Shown: in pieces, positions 1 through 6,926 of the stretch
Layout of the letters: the number at the start of each line of letters is the position of its first letter
How positions within the stretch are numbered: the stretch's first letter is position 1
Origin: Angelobacter sp036502105
GTDB taxonomy: Bacteria; Acidobacteriota; Terriglobia; Terriglobales; Acidobacteriaceae
Length of the DNA stretch: 13,052 nt
Reading direction: 5' to 3'
Assembly: GCA_036502105.1 (NCBI GenBank)
Contig: DASXZE010000275.1
Coordinates: forward strand, 1 to 13,052
Made by a program: the position numbers and the translations under genes
The notes under the pieces: model-generated
What the model was told of the DNA's origin: nothing
Database searches by the model: none
Seen by the model: the letters and a program-made list of their open reading frames with translations, nothing else

Positions 1-758
1 AGCTCCAGGCGAAATACGCTTTGTCCGAAGTAGGAAAGCGCTTTTGGGATCGAAAAAATTCCGCCGTAGCGTAGCAATTTGCCGGCGCTCCACTTGATAT
101 CCGGGTTGCTGAATCCACACTCACTGAGCAGGTCTGCCCAGTATTCCGGCTGCTGGTGCTTGAACCATTCAATATTCGGTGACATGGGGTTCTTCATGCC
201 AAGATCACCAAAAACATTGTGCCGCGCCGCGTCAATAATAATCAGCTTGCCGCCGGGCTTCATCATGGAGGCAATGTTGCGGAAGATTTCTTTGTATTCA
301 CGAACCGCTGCTTCAGACTCGCCAAGAAGCACGCAGCTCTTTTCGTCCAGGTGATTGATGGAAGCCACCGAGAGCACAACGTCAAAATGATTTTTCGGAG
401 TTTCGAAAGCTTGCACTGTCACAGGAAGAATTTTGGCCTGCGGCAGTCCAAGTTCGTTGGCCATGGAGCGAAAAGCCTGGAAGCATTCGCTGGAGTCATA
501 GCAGCCTTCTGCCATGGGCTCAAGGCCAACAACTTCTTTCGCACCATGCAGACCTGCCCACAGGCAGAGCACGCCTTTGCCACAGCCGATCTCGAGCATC
601 GTCTTATCGTTAAAATTGATGCCCTGAAAAAGCTGTCCGGCGAAGCGCGCGAAATCAAACCCGTGGTTCCACAGGCCCATCTTCTGGCCAAGTTTTCTGA
701 TGCGCTCAGCCGCGCTGACGGTTTGTTCTTCCGGAACAACTTGATATGTAGTTGACAT
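1..758 (-). CDS. SAM-dependent class I methyltransferase, partial (3' end beyond left edge)
   Basis: About 252 codons are visible, reading leftward from an ATG at 758, with no stop before the window edge. Motif I for SAM binding is clear at residues 55-62 (LEIGCGKG). An acidic residue follows at the end of strand 2 (GLEP, E80), and a motif-IV-like strand lies around FDVVLSVASINH. A later segment, MMKPGGKLIII, is the usual post-motif strand of this fold. The substrate cannot be read from the sequence; small molecule or sugar are both possible. It begins 23 bases after the stop of the upstream acyltransferase gene on the same strand, so the two are probably one transcript. That pairing suggests modification of a polysaccharide or lipid, which is inference. 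No membrane segment or signal peptide is visible. The methyltransferase call is firm; the role is open. Confidence 0.88.
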   Translation of the reverse strand, partial: MSTTYQVVPEEQTVSAAERIRKLGQKMGLWNHGFDFARFAGQLFQGINFNDKTMLEIGCGKGVLCLWAGLHGAKEVVGLEPMAEGCYDSSECFQAFRSMANELGLPQAKILPVTVQAFETPKNHFDVVLSVASINHLDEKSCVLLGESEAAVREYKEIFRNIASMMKPGGKLIIIDAARHNVFGDLGMKNPMSPNIEWFKHQQPEYWADLLSECGFSNPDIKWSAGKLLRYGGIFSIPKALSYFGQSVFRLE

Positions 759-781
759 TGCTTTGCTCCAATTCCAAATTT

Positions 782-2011
782 TTACTGCGACGCGGCGGGC
801 GCGTCATGCGCCGCTGCTTGCCGTATTACAGCCAGCGTCTTTGCCGGCAGCTTGCTCTTGAGCCAGATTTTGAATTGCCGTTTTTGTTCCTGCAGGATCA
901 GGTAGGCGCGTCCAAGTCCTGATGGTCCGGCAAACGAGAGGTTCAGATAGTTGGCCTGGCGCGCGCCGAATTTTGCTTTATATGAATCCGCGCCGCCTAA
1001 AAAGTCATAGCGCTGGGCGCCAGTGCGAATGGTTTCTTCCAGGGCATATGCGCGTAATGCATAACCAATTTTTTCTGCCGCGTATTTCGGATGAAAGCCT
1101 TCCTGCAGCAATGACACCGTGTTGTTGTAACGAAAGCAGAATTGCGCGCCCACGGTCTCGCCATCCAAAGAGAGAAGCCAGAATTCCAGCCAGCCGCGCT
1201 GCAAAAATGCAGTGGCCATCTGGAGATAAAAATCCTTGCGCTCTGCGCTGGCGAATGCGCCGGGTTCACCGCGCCCTGTCCAACGCATCTGGTGCAGATC
1301 AAATAAGGTCTGCAACTGGTCTTGAATATCTTCCGCGCGCTCACAGCGGACAATGCTTACCTTGAAGCGTGAATGCAGCCGCTTGGGATAACGCGTGAGC
1401 AGCGGACGAAACGCCGATTCCAGGGTATTGAGATATTCCTTCCATGTGGGCGGCAGGTCGATTACGAAATTTGGCGTGAGCGTGGAATCATTTTGCCAGC
1501 CGGATTGCTGCGCGTGCTGCAACAGATATTTTCCCACCAGCGAATGCTCCGGCAGTGTTTCCAGCGAGCAGATGCTCCATTTTGCGTCCCGGGCTAGCCA
1601 CTCTGTAAAAGCTTGCGCACAATACCGCTCGTATCCGGGGGCGGTAATGAAATCCAGTGCATCGGAATCGCCAGATCCTGCGCCCACCAGCCGCAATATC
1701 CTGAGAGGGAAGCCAAGAAAGGATTTTTGCTCAGCATATAAAGGAGCAATTCCCATCGTTTTGCCGGCTGAGTCGGCAAAGACCAGGCCTATCAGCTTCT
1801 TGTCGTCATTATTGCCAAAAGCGCTCCACCAGGCCTTAAGCCATTCGGGCGTCTGGAAGATAGAAGACGTTGAGTTTTCATCCAACAGGCGATCCCAGGA
1901 GCCGCGATATTGCTCCAGTTCGTCCCACGTGTTGCACATTTTTACAGATAGGGCCGCCGTGACCGGGACGGAATCCAGTTCGGCAGCGATTTCTGAGTGA
2001 ACGGCAAGCAT
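782..2011 (-). CDS. CelD/BcsL-family GNAT-type N-acyltransferase
   Basis: 409 residues, soluble. The N-terminal half has the family signature in which a W(D/E)-L segment is followed by SSIFQTPEWLKAWW (about residues 49-62) and a beta strand ending in GIAPLY. The C-terminal half is a GNAT-like Acetyltransf_6 domain, about residues 190-360. Its core includes LHQMRWTGRGEPGAF, a VGAQFCFRYNN strand, and the diagnostic YDFLGGADSYKAKFGAR stretch. Proteins of this family sit in cellulose and exopolysaccharide clusters and probably acylate a sugar amine; the exact acceptor is unknown. The ATG at 2011 has no good ribosome site, and an internal ATG at residue 25 (position 1939) is an alternative. A sigma-54 type promoter element lies 19-35 bases upstream, and the methyltransferase gene follows after 23 bases. 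An NtrC-type activator gene is encoded divergently nearby. Confidence 0.88.
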   Translation of the reverse strand: MLAVHSEIAAELDSVPVTAALSVKMCNTWDELEQYRGSWDRLLDENSTSSIFQTPEWLKAWWSAFGNNDDKKLIGLVFADSAGKTMGIAPLYAEQKSFLGFPLRILRLVGAGSGDSDALDFITAPGYERYCAQAFTEWLARDAKWSICSLETLPEHSLVGKYLLQHAQQSGWQNDSTLTPNFVIDLPPTWKEYLNTLESAFRPLLTRYPKRLHSRFKVSIVRCERAEDIQDQLQTLFDLHQMRWTGRGEPGAFASAERKDFYLQMATAFLQRGWLEFWLLSLDGETVGAQFCFRYNNTVSLLQEGFHPKYAAEKIGYALRAYALEETIRTGAQRYDFLGGADSYKAKFGARQANYLNLSFAGPSGLGRAYLILQEQKRQFKIWLKSKLPAKTLAVIRQAAAHDAPAASQ

Positions 2012-2029
2012 GAGTTCTGCAAGGAAATG

Positions 2030-2046
2030 TGCAACTGGGGGGCCAA
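2030..2046 (-). promoter_or_regulatory. Candidate sigma-54 (-24/-12) promoter for the acyltransferase-methyltransferase operon
   Basis: Read on the minus strand the site is TTGGCCCCCCAGTTGCA. It has the invariant GG and GC separated by exactly 10 bases, and it matches TTGGC at -24 and TTGCA at -12. Predicted transcription would start near 2019-2020, leaving a leader of only about 8 bases before the ATG at 2011. This may mean that translation starts at an internal codon. The nearest activator gene is the NtrC-type regulator at 3695. Elements of this quality are uncommon by chance but not rare, so the call is moderate. Confidence 0.55.
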
Positions 2047-2217
2047 GGCCAAATTCAATGGTAGATTGTAAGTTATTGTAAATAAAGTGGTTGACTAATA
2101 TGGCTTAAGCCTGAGATCAAGAGGTATTACTTAGAAAGTGCAAGGGTTTTCATATTTATGACAAATATTCCTGAGGAAAAAATACTATTTTTTTACTTAG
2201 AATTGACACGATTCCCC

Positions 2218-2247
2218 TTGCAAATTGTTTTCACATTGTCCTATAGT
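2218..2247 (+). promoter_or_regulatory. Possible sigma-70 type promoter
   Basis: TTGCAA (2218-2223) and TATAGT (2242-2247) are separated by 18 bases. The -10 box matches the consensus at five of six positions and the -35 at four. It would serve the small open frame at 2404 and perhaps the kinase operon at 2772. The -10 box lies inside the nested dyad at 2237-2265, so a protein bound there would block polymerase. The match is moderate and rests on inspection only. Confidence 0.35.
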
Positions 2248-2265
2248 ACATTGTACCAAAGGACA
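2237..2265. repeat. Nested symmetric dyad, candidate operator or enhancer site
   Basis: The layout is TGTCC-N4-GTACA-T-TGTAC-N4-GGACA, with every arm symmetric about base 2251. The inner arms alone form an 11-base palindrome of the TACA/TGTA kind used by BlaI/MecI- and PadR-type repressors. The outer arms add five more paired bases on each side. It overlaps the possible -10 box at 2242-2247. It is also about 190-235 bases upstream of the sigma-54 element on the other strand, a usual distance for NtrC-type enhancers. Which protein binds it cannot be read from the sequence. Confidence 0.5.
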
Positions 2266-2403
2266 CGTAGTACTAAGGCCAAGTGGACGATAGCCAATGG
2301 CTTCAACAAAGCCCCAAGGTTTGGATTTCTGAAACTGAGAAAACATTCCTTCATTGTTGGAACTTGATGGCTTATCGACGGAACCGGACACCTGGAAGGG
2401 GTT

Positions 2404-2643
2404 ATGAAAACAATTAAGAGCCAGCTTACCTCTGCTGGTCAGCAAAGCATCAGCTTTCCATCTGATGCCGTGTTGAAGAAGAGGCATTCCGAGATAGGCA
2501 ACTTCATGCACACGGCACAACCCTGCCGTGAAGAAGCCGCACCGATTCCGATCTACTCAGCCCCGATATTCAGTTTCTCTGGCATTGCTTATGTTCCAGC
2601 GCTTCGCGGGAATCATTCCGTGAAGGTCAAGCTGAACACGTAA
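2404..2643 (+). CDS. Possible small protein, 79 residues, unknown
   Basis: An open frame of 79 codons starts at an ATG preceded by a strong ribosome site (GGAAGGGG ending about 3 bases before the codon), which is the main support for it. The product, beginning MKTIKSQLTS and ending SVKVKLNT, has two separate cysteines or fewer of note, no obvious membrane segment and no motif I recognise. It lies about 155 bases after the possible promoter and dyad at 2218-2265 and 128 bases before the kinase gene. It may be a real small gene, a leader peptide, or chance; no homology could be checked. Confidence 0.35.
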   Translation: MKTIKSQLTSAGQQSISFPSDAVLKKRHSEIGNFMHTAQPCREEAAPIPIYSAPIFSFSGIAYVPALRGNHSVKVKLNT

Positions 2644-2771
2644 CGATAAACGAGTGCGAATCACTACAGAGTAGCGATCCAGCACAAGGGTAATGCGCAA
2701 AGAACTTAACGATCACGAAGTGTGAGCGCTCAACCAATTTGCAGAGCGAACATGCCGGGTGGGTTTGAGGA

Positions 2772-3698
2772 ATGATGGACAAAGAATACGGTAGTTCGGC
2801 TGGCGTGGAATGCCCTGTATGCCACAGCGCGCTTCAATCCCAGCAGCATGTATCCCAGTGCGAAAGCAATGAAGTCCAGGAAGTAATTCCTCCTGAGCGC
2901 CGGCGCAGGCAGCTGCGCTGCGGACATGAAGAAGTAGAACCTTCCGCTTTTCCTCTGGTATCAGCAGCGCACGAATTTAAGACTCCGCTGGTAGTCATGC
3001 TTGGTTACACCGACCTTATGCTGAGCGGACACCTGGGCACGGTGAATCAAAGACAGAAGCAGGTTTTGGGAGAGATACAGGAAGGCGCTCAGCGGCTGCA
3101 AAAATTGATCCATGACCTTTTGCTGTTGCATGAACTCAAGGCAGGCATGGGCGTGGCGGAAAACCTGGTAACCACTGACGTGAATGACAGCGTGGAAGAA
3201 ATCTTCAATTACTGGTCGCCTACGGCCACGCAGAAACGGGTCCGGTACCAATTCAACCCGTCCAATGGCAGCCAGAAAGTACGCATTGAGCCGACCAAGC
3301 TACAACATGTGGTTTCCAGCATTATTGAGAACGCGCTGAAACATACTCCGGCGCAAGGGCTGGTAGTGGTGGATGTAACGCCCTGCTTCTGGGAGAGACG
3401 CAAAGCGCAAAATGAATTCTTGTTCAACATGGAACGGAAGGAAAGCCGCAAAGTTGAAAATGCTGTCCGCATCGACATAAGTGACAGCGGCCCCGGGATT
3501 CCAGCAGAGCATCACGATGAAATTTTTGGAGACTTTGTGCAGTTGCCGGGCAGCTCCGCTCGCGGCACTGGCCTTGGCCTGGCAATAGCCCGGCGGTTGG
3601 TCGAAGCACACGGCGGAGTGGTCTGGGTTGAAAGTGAACCTGGAAAAGGCAGCAAGTTTTCTCTGTTGCTGCCCCAAACGAATCGGGAGGTTCAGTGA
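2772..3698 (+). CDS. Soluble sensor histidine kinase with zinc-finger-like N-terminus
   Basis: 308 residues with no membrane segment, so it is probably cytoplasmic. Residues 14-30 carry C14-x2-C17-x8-H26-x3-C30, which resembles a C2HC zinc site; CGH follows at 50-52. No PAS or GAF domain is present. The H-box is AAHEFKTPL with the phospho-acceptor H67, the N-box is IIENALKH with N187, G1 is DSGPGIP at 238-244, and G2 is GTGLGL at 265-270. A charged insert of about 27 residues (205-231) precedes G1. Two ATGs occur in a row; the second (2775) is better spaced from the GAGG ribosome site. The stop overlaps the GTG of the next gene by 4 bases, so the response regulator is the expected partner. 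The signal sensed is unknown. Confidence 0.95.
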   Translation: MMDKEYGSSAGVECPVCHSALQSQQHVSQCESNEVQEVIPPERRRRQLRCGHEEVEPSAFPLVSAAHEFKTPLVVMLGYTDLMLSGHLGTVNQRQKQVLGEIQEGAQRLQKLIHDLLLLHELKAGMGVAENLVTTDVNDSVEEIFNYWSPTATQKRVRYQFNPSNGSQKVRIEPTKLQHVVSSIIENALKHTPAQGLVVVDVTPCFWERRKAQNEFLFNMERKESRKVENAVRIDISDSGPGIPAEHHDEIFGDFVQLPGSSARGTGLGLAIARRLVEAHGGVVWVESEPGKGSKFSLLLPQTNREVQ

Positions 3699-5137
3699 GC
3701 GCACCAAACATTCTTCTCGTCGATGACGAGCCAAGCATTCTCCGGTATACCAAGACGCTGCTTGAGATTGAAAACTATCACGTGGAAACCGCAGCCAGCG
3801 GAGAAGAAGCATTGCAGCGGATGAACCGCGGACCAGCGCCCAATTTGATTGTGCTGGACCTGGTTATGCCGGGCATGGACGGTTTGCAGACGCTGGAGAG
3901 CTGCAAGAAGATGCGTCCGGAGCAGAAGGTTGTAATGATCTCCTGCGTGAATGACACGAATAAAGTTGTGCAGGCCATGAAGCTGGGCGCGTCTGATTAT
4001 TTGACGAAGCCATTCCTTCCGCCACAATTGCAAGGCGCAGTGCGCAAGGCGCTGGATTCGGCCAAGGTCGCTGCGCAAGCCACGGTTGCTCCAGGTGCGT
4101 TTGCTCCAGTCAAAGGTCCGGAGATGGTGGACGAGCTGGACGACGATCTTTTCTTTCTGGCAGCAAGCCCAGCCATGAAACAAATCCGCGCGCAGGCAGC
4201 GCTTATCGCCAAAGTAAATGTGCCGGTCCTTCTTCTGGGAGAGAGCGGAGTAGGCAAAGAAATTCTGGCCCGGCTGATCCACAAGATGTCAGTTCGCGCA
4301 CACCGTGAGATGGTGAAGGTGAATTGCGCGGCACTGCCGGCTGACCTTCTGGAAAGCGAACTCTTTGGCTATGATGCCGGTGCGTTTACAGGCGCAAGTA
4401 AATCCAAACCAGGAAAATTTGAACTGGCCCACAAGGGTACCATCATGCTCGACGAAATCGGCGAGATGAGCGCAGGCCTGCAAGCCAAGCTGTTGCACGT
4501 CCTGCAGGATGGCACGTTCTCACGGTTGGGCGGACGCGGCAATATTTCAGTGGATGCCCGGGTTCTTGCAGCAACCAACATTGATGTAAAGACGGCCATC
4601 GCCGAGCGCAAGCTGCGTGAGGACCTTTATTACCGGTTGAACGCTTTCACCATTACTGTGCCGCCGTTGCGTGAGCGTCGTGAAGAAATTCCGATCCTGC
4701 TCCGCTATAACATGAATAAGATGTCGCGGCAGTTTGGAAAAAACCCGTTGCCGATTTCAGACCGGCTGACGCAAGAGTGCCTGCGCTACAACTGGCCGGG
4801 CAACCTGCGCGAGCTGGGCAATTTTGTAAAACGCCTGCTGGTTCTGGAAGACGAAGCCATGATGATTGAAGAGCTCCAGAGCAATGGCAAAAATGGATCA
4901 ACTGAAGACGGAGCAACGGCTTCTGGACGCGGCGGACTGAAAGCACTGGTTCGCGGTTTGAAAGATGATGCCGAAGCCAAGGAAATTCAGCGCGCGCTGG
5001 ACGACTCCAACTGGAATCGCAAGGTGGCAGCGGCCGAATTAAACATCAGCTACAAAGCCCTGCTGTATAAGATCAAGCAGCATGGTTTGTCACCGGCAGG
5101 CAGCCGTGAATTTGGCCTGCGCGCCAAGGTCAACTAA
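3695..5137 (+). CDS. NtrC-family sigma-54-dependent response regulator
   Basis: 480 residues with the three usual domains. The receiver (about 4-120) has D10/D11, phospho-acceptor D55, S83 and K105. The AAA+ domain (about 150-390) has Walker A GESGVGKE at 182-189, the sigma-54 contact loop GAFTGA at 229-234, and Walker B GTIMLDEIGEM at 248-258. A Fis-type helix-turn-helix is at about 439-465 near the C-terminus. The intact GAFTGA loop argues that it truly activates sigma-54 polymerase. It starts at a GTG that overlaps the kinase stop by 4 bases, behind GGGAGG (3685-3690), so the pair is translationally coupled. Likely targets are promoters such as the -24/-12 element at 2030-2046. The sugar epimerase gene follows 59 bases later. 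Confidence 0.97.
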   Translation: MSAPNILLVDDEPSILRYTKTLLEIENYHVETAASGEEALQRMNRGPAPNLIVLDLVMPGMDGLQTLESCKKMRPEQKVVMISCVNDTNKVVQAMKLGASDYLTKPFLPPQLQGAVRKALDSAKVAAQATVAPGAFAPVKGPEMVDELDDDLFFLAASPAMKQIRAQAALIAKVNVPVLLLGESGVGKEILARLIHKMSVRAHREMVKVNCAALPADLLESELFGYDAGAFTGASKSKPGKFELAHKGTIMLDEIGEMSAGLQAKLLHVLQDGTFSRLGGRGNISVDARVLAATNIDVKTAIAERKLREDLYYRLNAFTITVPPLRERREEIPILLRYNMNKMSRQFGKNPLPISDRLTQECLRYNWPGNLRELGNFVKRLLVLEDEAMMIEELQSNGKNGSTEDGATASGRGGLKALVRGLKDDAEAKEIQRALDDSNWNRKVAAAELNISYKALLYKIKQHGLSPAGSREFGLRAKVN

Positions 5138-5157
5138 AAGAAATAATCTTCCGGGGA

Positions 5158-5177
5158 TGCAGCCCGCGTGGGCTGCA
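5158..5177. repeat. Perfect 8-bp-arm hairpin between regulator and epimerase genes
   Basis: TGCAGCCC, loop GCGT, GGGCTGCA. GG and CC just outside can extend the stem with one bulged A. It starts 21 bases after the regulator stop and ends 20 bases before the epimerase ATG. No T-run follows directly, so it is not a classic terminator. An intercistronic attenuator or a dispersed palindromic repeat are alternatives. Confidence 0.6.
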
Positions 5178-5196
5178 CCTATTTGAGGTTTATCGA

Positions 5197-6171
5197 ATGG
5201 CAAAGTATCTCGTAACCGGCATCGCCGGTTTCATCGGCTCGTCTATTGCACATGAACTGGTAACCCGCGGAGAGACGGTCCGCGGTCTGGATGATTTCTC
5301 CACCGGCAAGTGGGAGAACATTGAGGACATAAAAAATAAAATTGATTTCCGCCGCATCAGCCTGCTGGATCCGGCAGGATTGGCAGCAGCGTGTGAAGGA
5401 ATGGATTACGTTATTCACCAGGCTGCTTTGCCGTCAGTACCAAAGTCAGTGCTTGAGCCTGAGCTCACGCATAATGTGAATGTGAACGGCACGCTCAACG
5501 TTCTTTTGGCTGCGCGGAATGCCGGCGTAAAGCGCGTGGTGTATGCCGCTTCGTCTTCAGTTTATGGCGAGAGTGAAGTGCTGCCCAAGCGTGAAGATAT
5601 GCTGCCGCGTCCGATTTCGCCTTATGCTGTGCAGAAGTTGACGGGCGAATACTACATGCAATCATTCTCGCAGGTGTATGGGCTGGAAACAGTCTGCCTG
5701 CGCTACTTCAATATTTTTGGCCCGCGACAGGATGCCAACTCGCAATACTCTGGCGTGCTGGCCAAGTTCATTACGCAGCTGCAAAAAGGCGAAGCGCCAA
5801 CCATTTTTGGCGACGGCGAGCAAAGCCGCGATTTCACTTTTGTCGGCAATGCCGTGCAGGCCAATTTGAAGGCGTGTGTTGCGCCGGCGAAGGAAGTATC
5901 GGGCAAGGTTTTCAATATCGCTACGGGCACGCGGTTTTCGCTGGACCAGATTTTTGAAACGTTGAGCCGGATCATCGGCTTCTCTGGAAAAGCGAAGTAT
6001 GCTGAACCACGTGCAGGGGATGTGAAGCACTCTCTGGCGGACATTACGCTGGCGCAAAAACACCTGGGCTATTCAGCTGACGTGAGTTTTGAAGAAGGGC
6101 TGAAGCGGACAGTGGATTGGTACAAAGAATCAGAAGTTGCAGCGCAGAAGACTCTGATGGCTCACGTTTAA
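5197..6171 (+). CDS. NAD-dependent nucleotide-sugar epimerase (extended SDR), WbpP-like
   Basis: 324 residues, the normal size of the family. The NAD-binding glycine motif GIAGFIG is at residues 8-14. LDDFSTG follows strand 2, the catalytic serine lies in AASSSVYG (119-124), and the YxxxK pair is Y143/K147. FGPRQD and FGDGEQSRDFTFV are the substrate-side signatures of sugar epimerases. The region PSVPKSVLEPELTHNVNVNGTLN resembles UDP-GlcNAc/UDP-GalNAc 4-epimerases of the WbpP/TviC type, but UDP-glucose or UDP-glucuronate epimerase cannot be excluded. A TGAGGT ribosome site lies about 9 bases before the ATG. It would supply a sugar nucleotide for surface polysaccharide, which fits the acyltransferase and methyltransferase genes to the left. 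Confidence 0.92.
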   Translation: MAKYLVTGIAGFIGSSIAHELVTRGETVRGLDDFSTGKWENIEDIKNKIDFRRISLLDPAGLAAACEGMDYVIHQAALPSVPKSVLEPELTHNVNVNGTLNVLLAARNAGVKRVVYAASSSVYGESEVLPKREDMLPRPISPYAVQKLTGEYYMQSFSQVYGLETVCLRYFNIFGPRQDANSQYSGVLAKFITQLQKGEAPTIFGDGEQSRDFTFVGNAVQANLKACVAPAKEVSGKVFNIATGTRFSLDQIFETLSRIIGFSGKAKYAEPRAGDVKHSLADITLAQKHLGYSADVSFEEGLKRTVDWYKESEVAAQKTLMAHV

Positions 6172-6212
6172 AAGCTGGTTGAAATTAGTGGATGCGATTC
6201 AGTCCAGCAAAG

Positions 6213-6782
6213 CTATTCGCTTCCGTATGTTTGCGCGCTGACATAAGGATTGAATTTGTGCGCGGACAAGGCGGGTGCTTCTTGCGGCTGGCCGGTATAC
6301 CTTAAAAAGCGTGGGCGACCGCGCTTTTTCCAGTAGTCCGACTGATAGGACGCAGTCTTAACGCCGCTGTTCAGCGCACTTATGAATGTGGTCTCTTTGG
6401 GATTTACTACGATCCCAACATGTCCCTGCCACACGATTAAATCCCCGGACTTCGGACGCGTTACGCGCTTAAAATTCTTGATTCCTTTATAGAGAACCCG
6501 CGAAGGCATGTATCCGTAATAGAGGCCGGCTTGCGCGTAGAGGTATTGGACAAAATGCGAACAGTCCATTTCGGTATCTGTGATCTGAGTTCCGATCAAA
6601 AGTAAAAGGCTTTTCGCATCCAGGGTTTCTGCAGCGATTTGATTTGAGCTGGCAACAAAGCCTGCCGCAAGTTGTGGCACGGCCTGTGGCCTTTGCTGAG
6701 CGGCGGATTCTGCGGGTGTAAAGCAAACGATTGCCAGGACACAAACACCAAGTAGCGCCGCGTTTTGCAAATGTCGAAGCAT
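6213..6782 (-). CDS. Secreted NlpC/P60-like cysteine peptidase
   Basis: 189 residues from the ATG at 6782. A signal peptide is visible (MLRH, hydrophobic ALLGVCVLAIVCF, then AESAAQQ), so the protein is exported. The catalytic cysteine is probably C74 in MDCSHFVQYLY, and the histidine is H121 in GDLIVWQGHVGIVV. This spacing and these contexts are those of NlpC/P60 or CHAP-type cell-wall amidases; the third catalytic residue is not assigned. A GTG eight codons upstream (6806) would extend the frame but overlaps a good -10 box, and AAAGG precedes the ATG, so the ATG is preferred. It faces the epimerase gene tail to tail with 41 bases between. A role in peptidoglycan turnover is inferred from the family. 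Confidence 0.85.
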   Translation of the reverse strand: MLRHLQNAALLGVCVLAIVCFTPAESAAQQRPQAVPQLAAGFVASSNQIAAETLDAKSLLLLIGTQITDTEMDCSHFVQYLYAQAGLYYGYMPSRVLYKGIKNFKRVTRPKSGDLIVWQGHVGIVVNPKETTFISALNSGVKTASYQSDYWKKRGRPRFLRYTGQPQEAPALSAHKFNPYVSAQTYGSE

Positions 6783-6794
6783 AATCGCGCCTTT

Positions 6795-6823
6795 GTTATA
6801 AGGCACTATTAATTCGATGCGAA
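6795..6823 (-). promoter_or_regulatory. Candidate sigma-70 type promoter for the NlpC/P60-like gene
   Basis: On the minus strand TTCGCA and TATAAC are separated by 17 bases; the -10 box matches at five of six positions. Transcription would begin a few bases before the AAAGG ribosome site and the ATG at 6782. A second -35-like TTGCAA lies slightly upstream. The placement supports the ATG rather than the GTG start for the gene. Confidence 0.45.
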
Positions 6824-6926
6824 CTTAATTGCAAGGAGAGCTGGATTTGCCTGGTTTTGCTGGAAATTTTATGCGATTACAGGAGGCAACCCAGACCAGA
6901 GTAGCTGCTTGAACTCCTTCGACTCG

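Larger units (their letters stand above)
2012..2771. other. 760-base AT-rich intergenic region between divergent operons
   Basis: This is the longest stretch without a confident gene. It holds the sigma-54 element (2030-2046), a direct repeat ATTGTAA at 2065-2071 and 2075-2081, and a 10-base palindrome GGCTTAAGCC at 2102-2111. It also holds a possible sigma-70 promoter (2218-2247), a nested dyad (2237-2265), a possible 79-codon gene (2404-2643) and a palindrome TGAGCGCTCA at 2723-2732. The first 350 bases are clearly more AT-rich than the flanking genes, as expected for a control region. A second open frame at 2158-2367 overlaps the promoter and dyad and has no supporting features. Nothing else was recognised. 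Confidence 0.7.

Noticed and set aside
219..755. 178-codon open frame on the plus strand at the left edge
   Set aside because: It is opposite the methyltransferase frame, which carries a clean SAM-binding motif.
2203..2222. TTGACACG...TTGCA resembling a sigma-54 promoter on the plus strand
   Set aside because: The spacing between the -24-like and -12-like parts is three bases too long and the GG pair is GA.
2158..2367. 69-codon open frame in the AT-rich intergenic region
   Set aside because: It overlaps the candidate promoter and dyad, has no ribosome site and shows no recognisable protein features.
6172..6212. Possible bidirectional terminator between the convergent epimerase and NlpC/P60 genes
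   Set aside because: Only a five-base GCTGG/CCAGC pairing with a long loop and no T-run was found.
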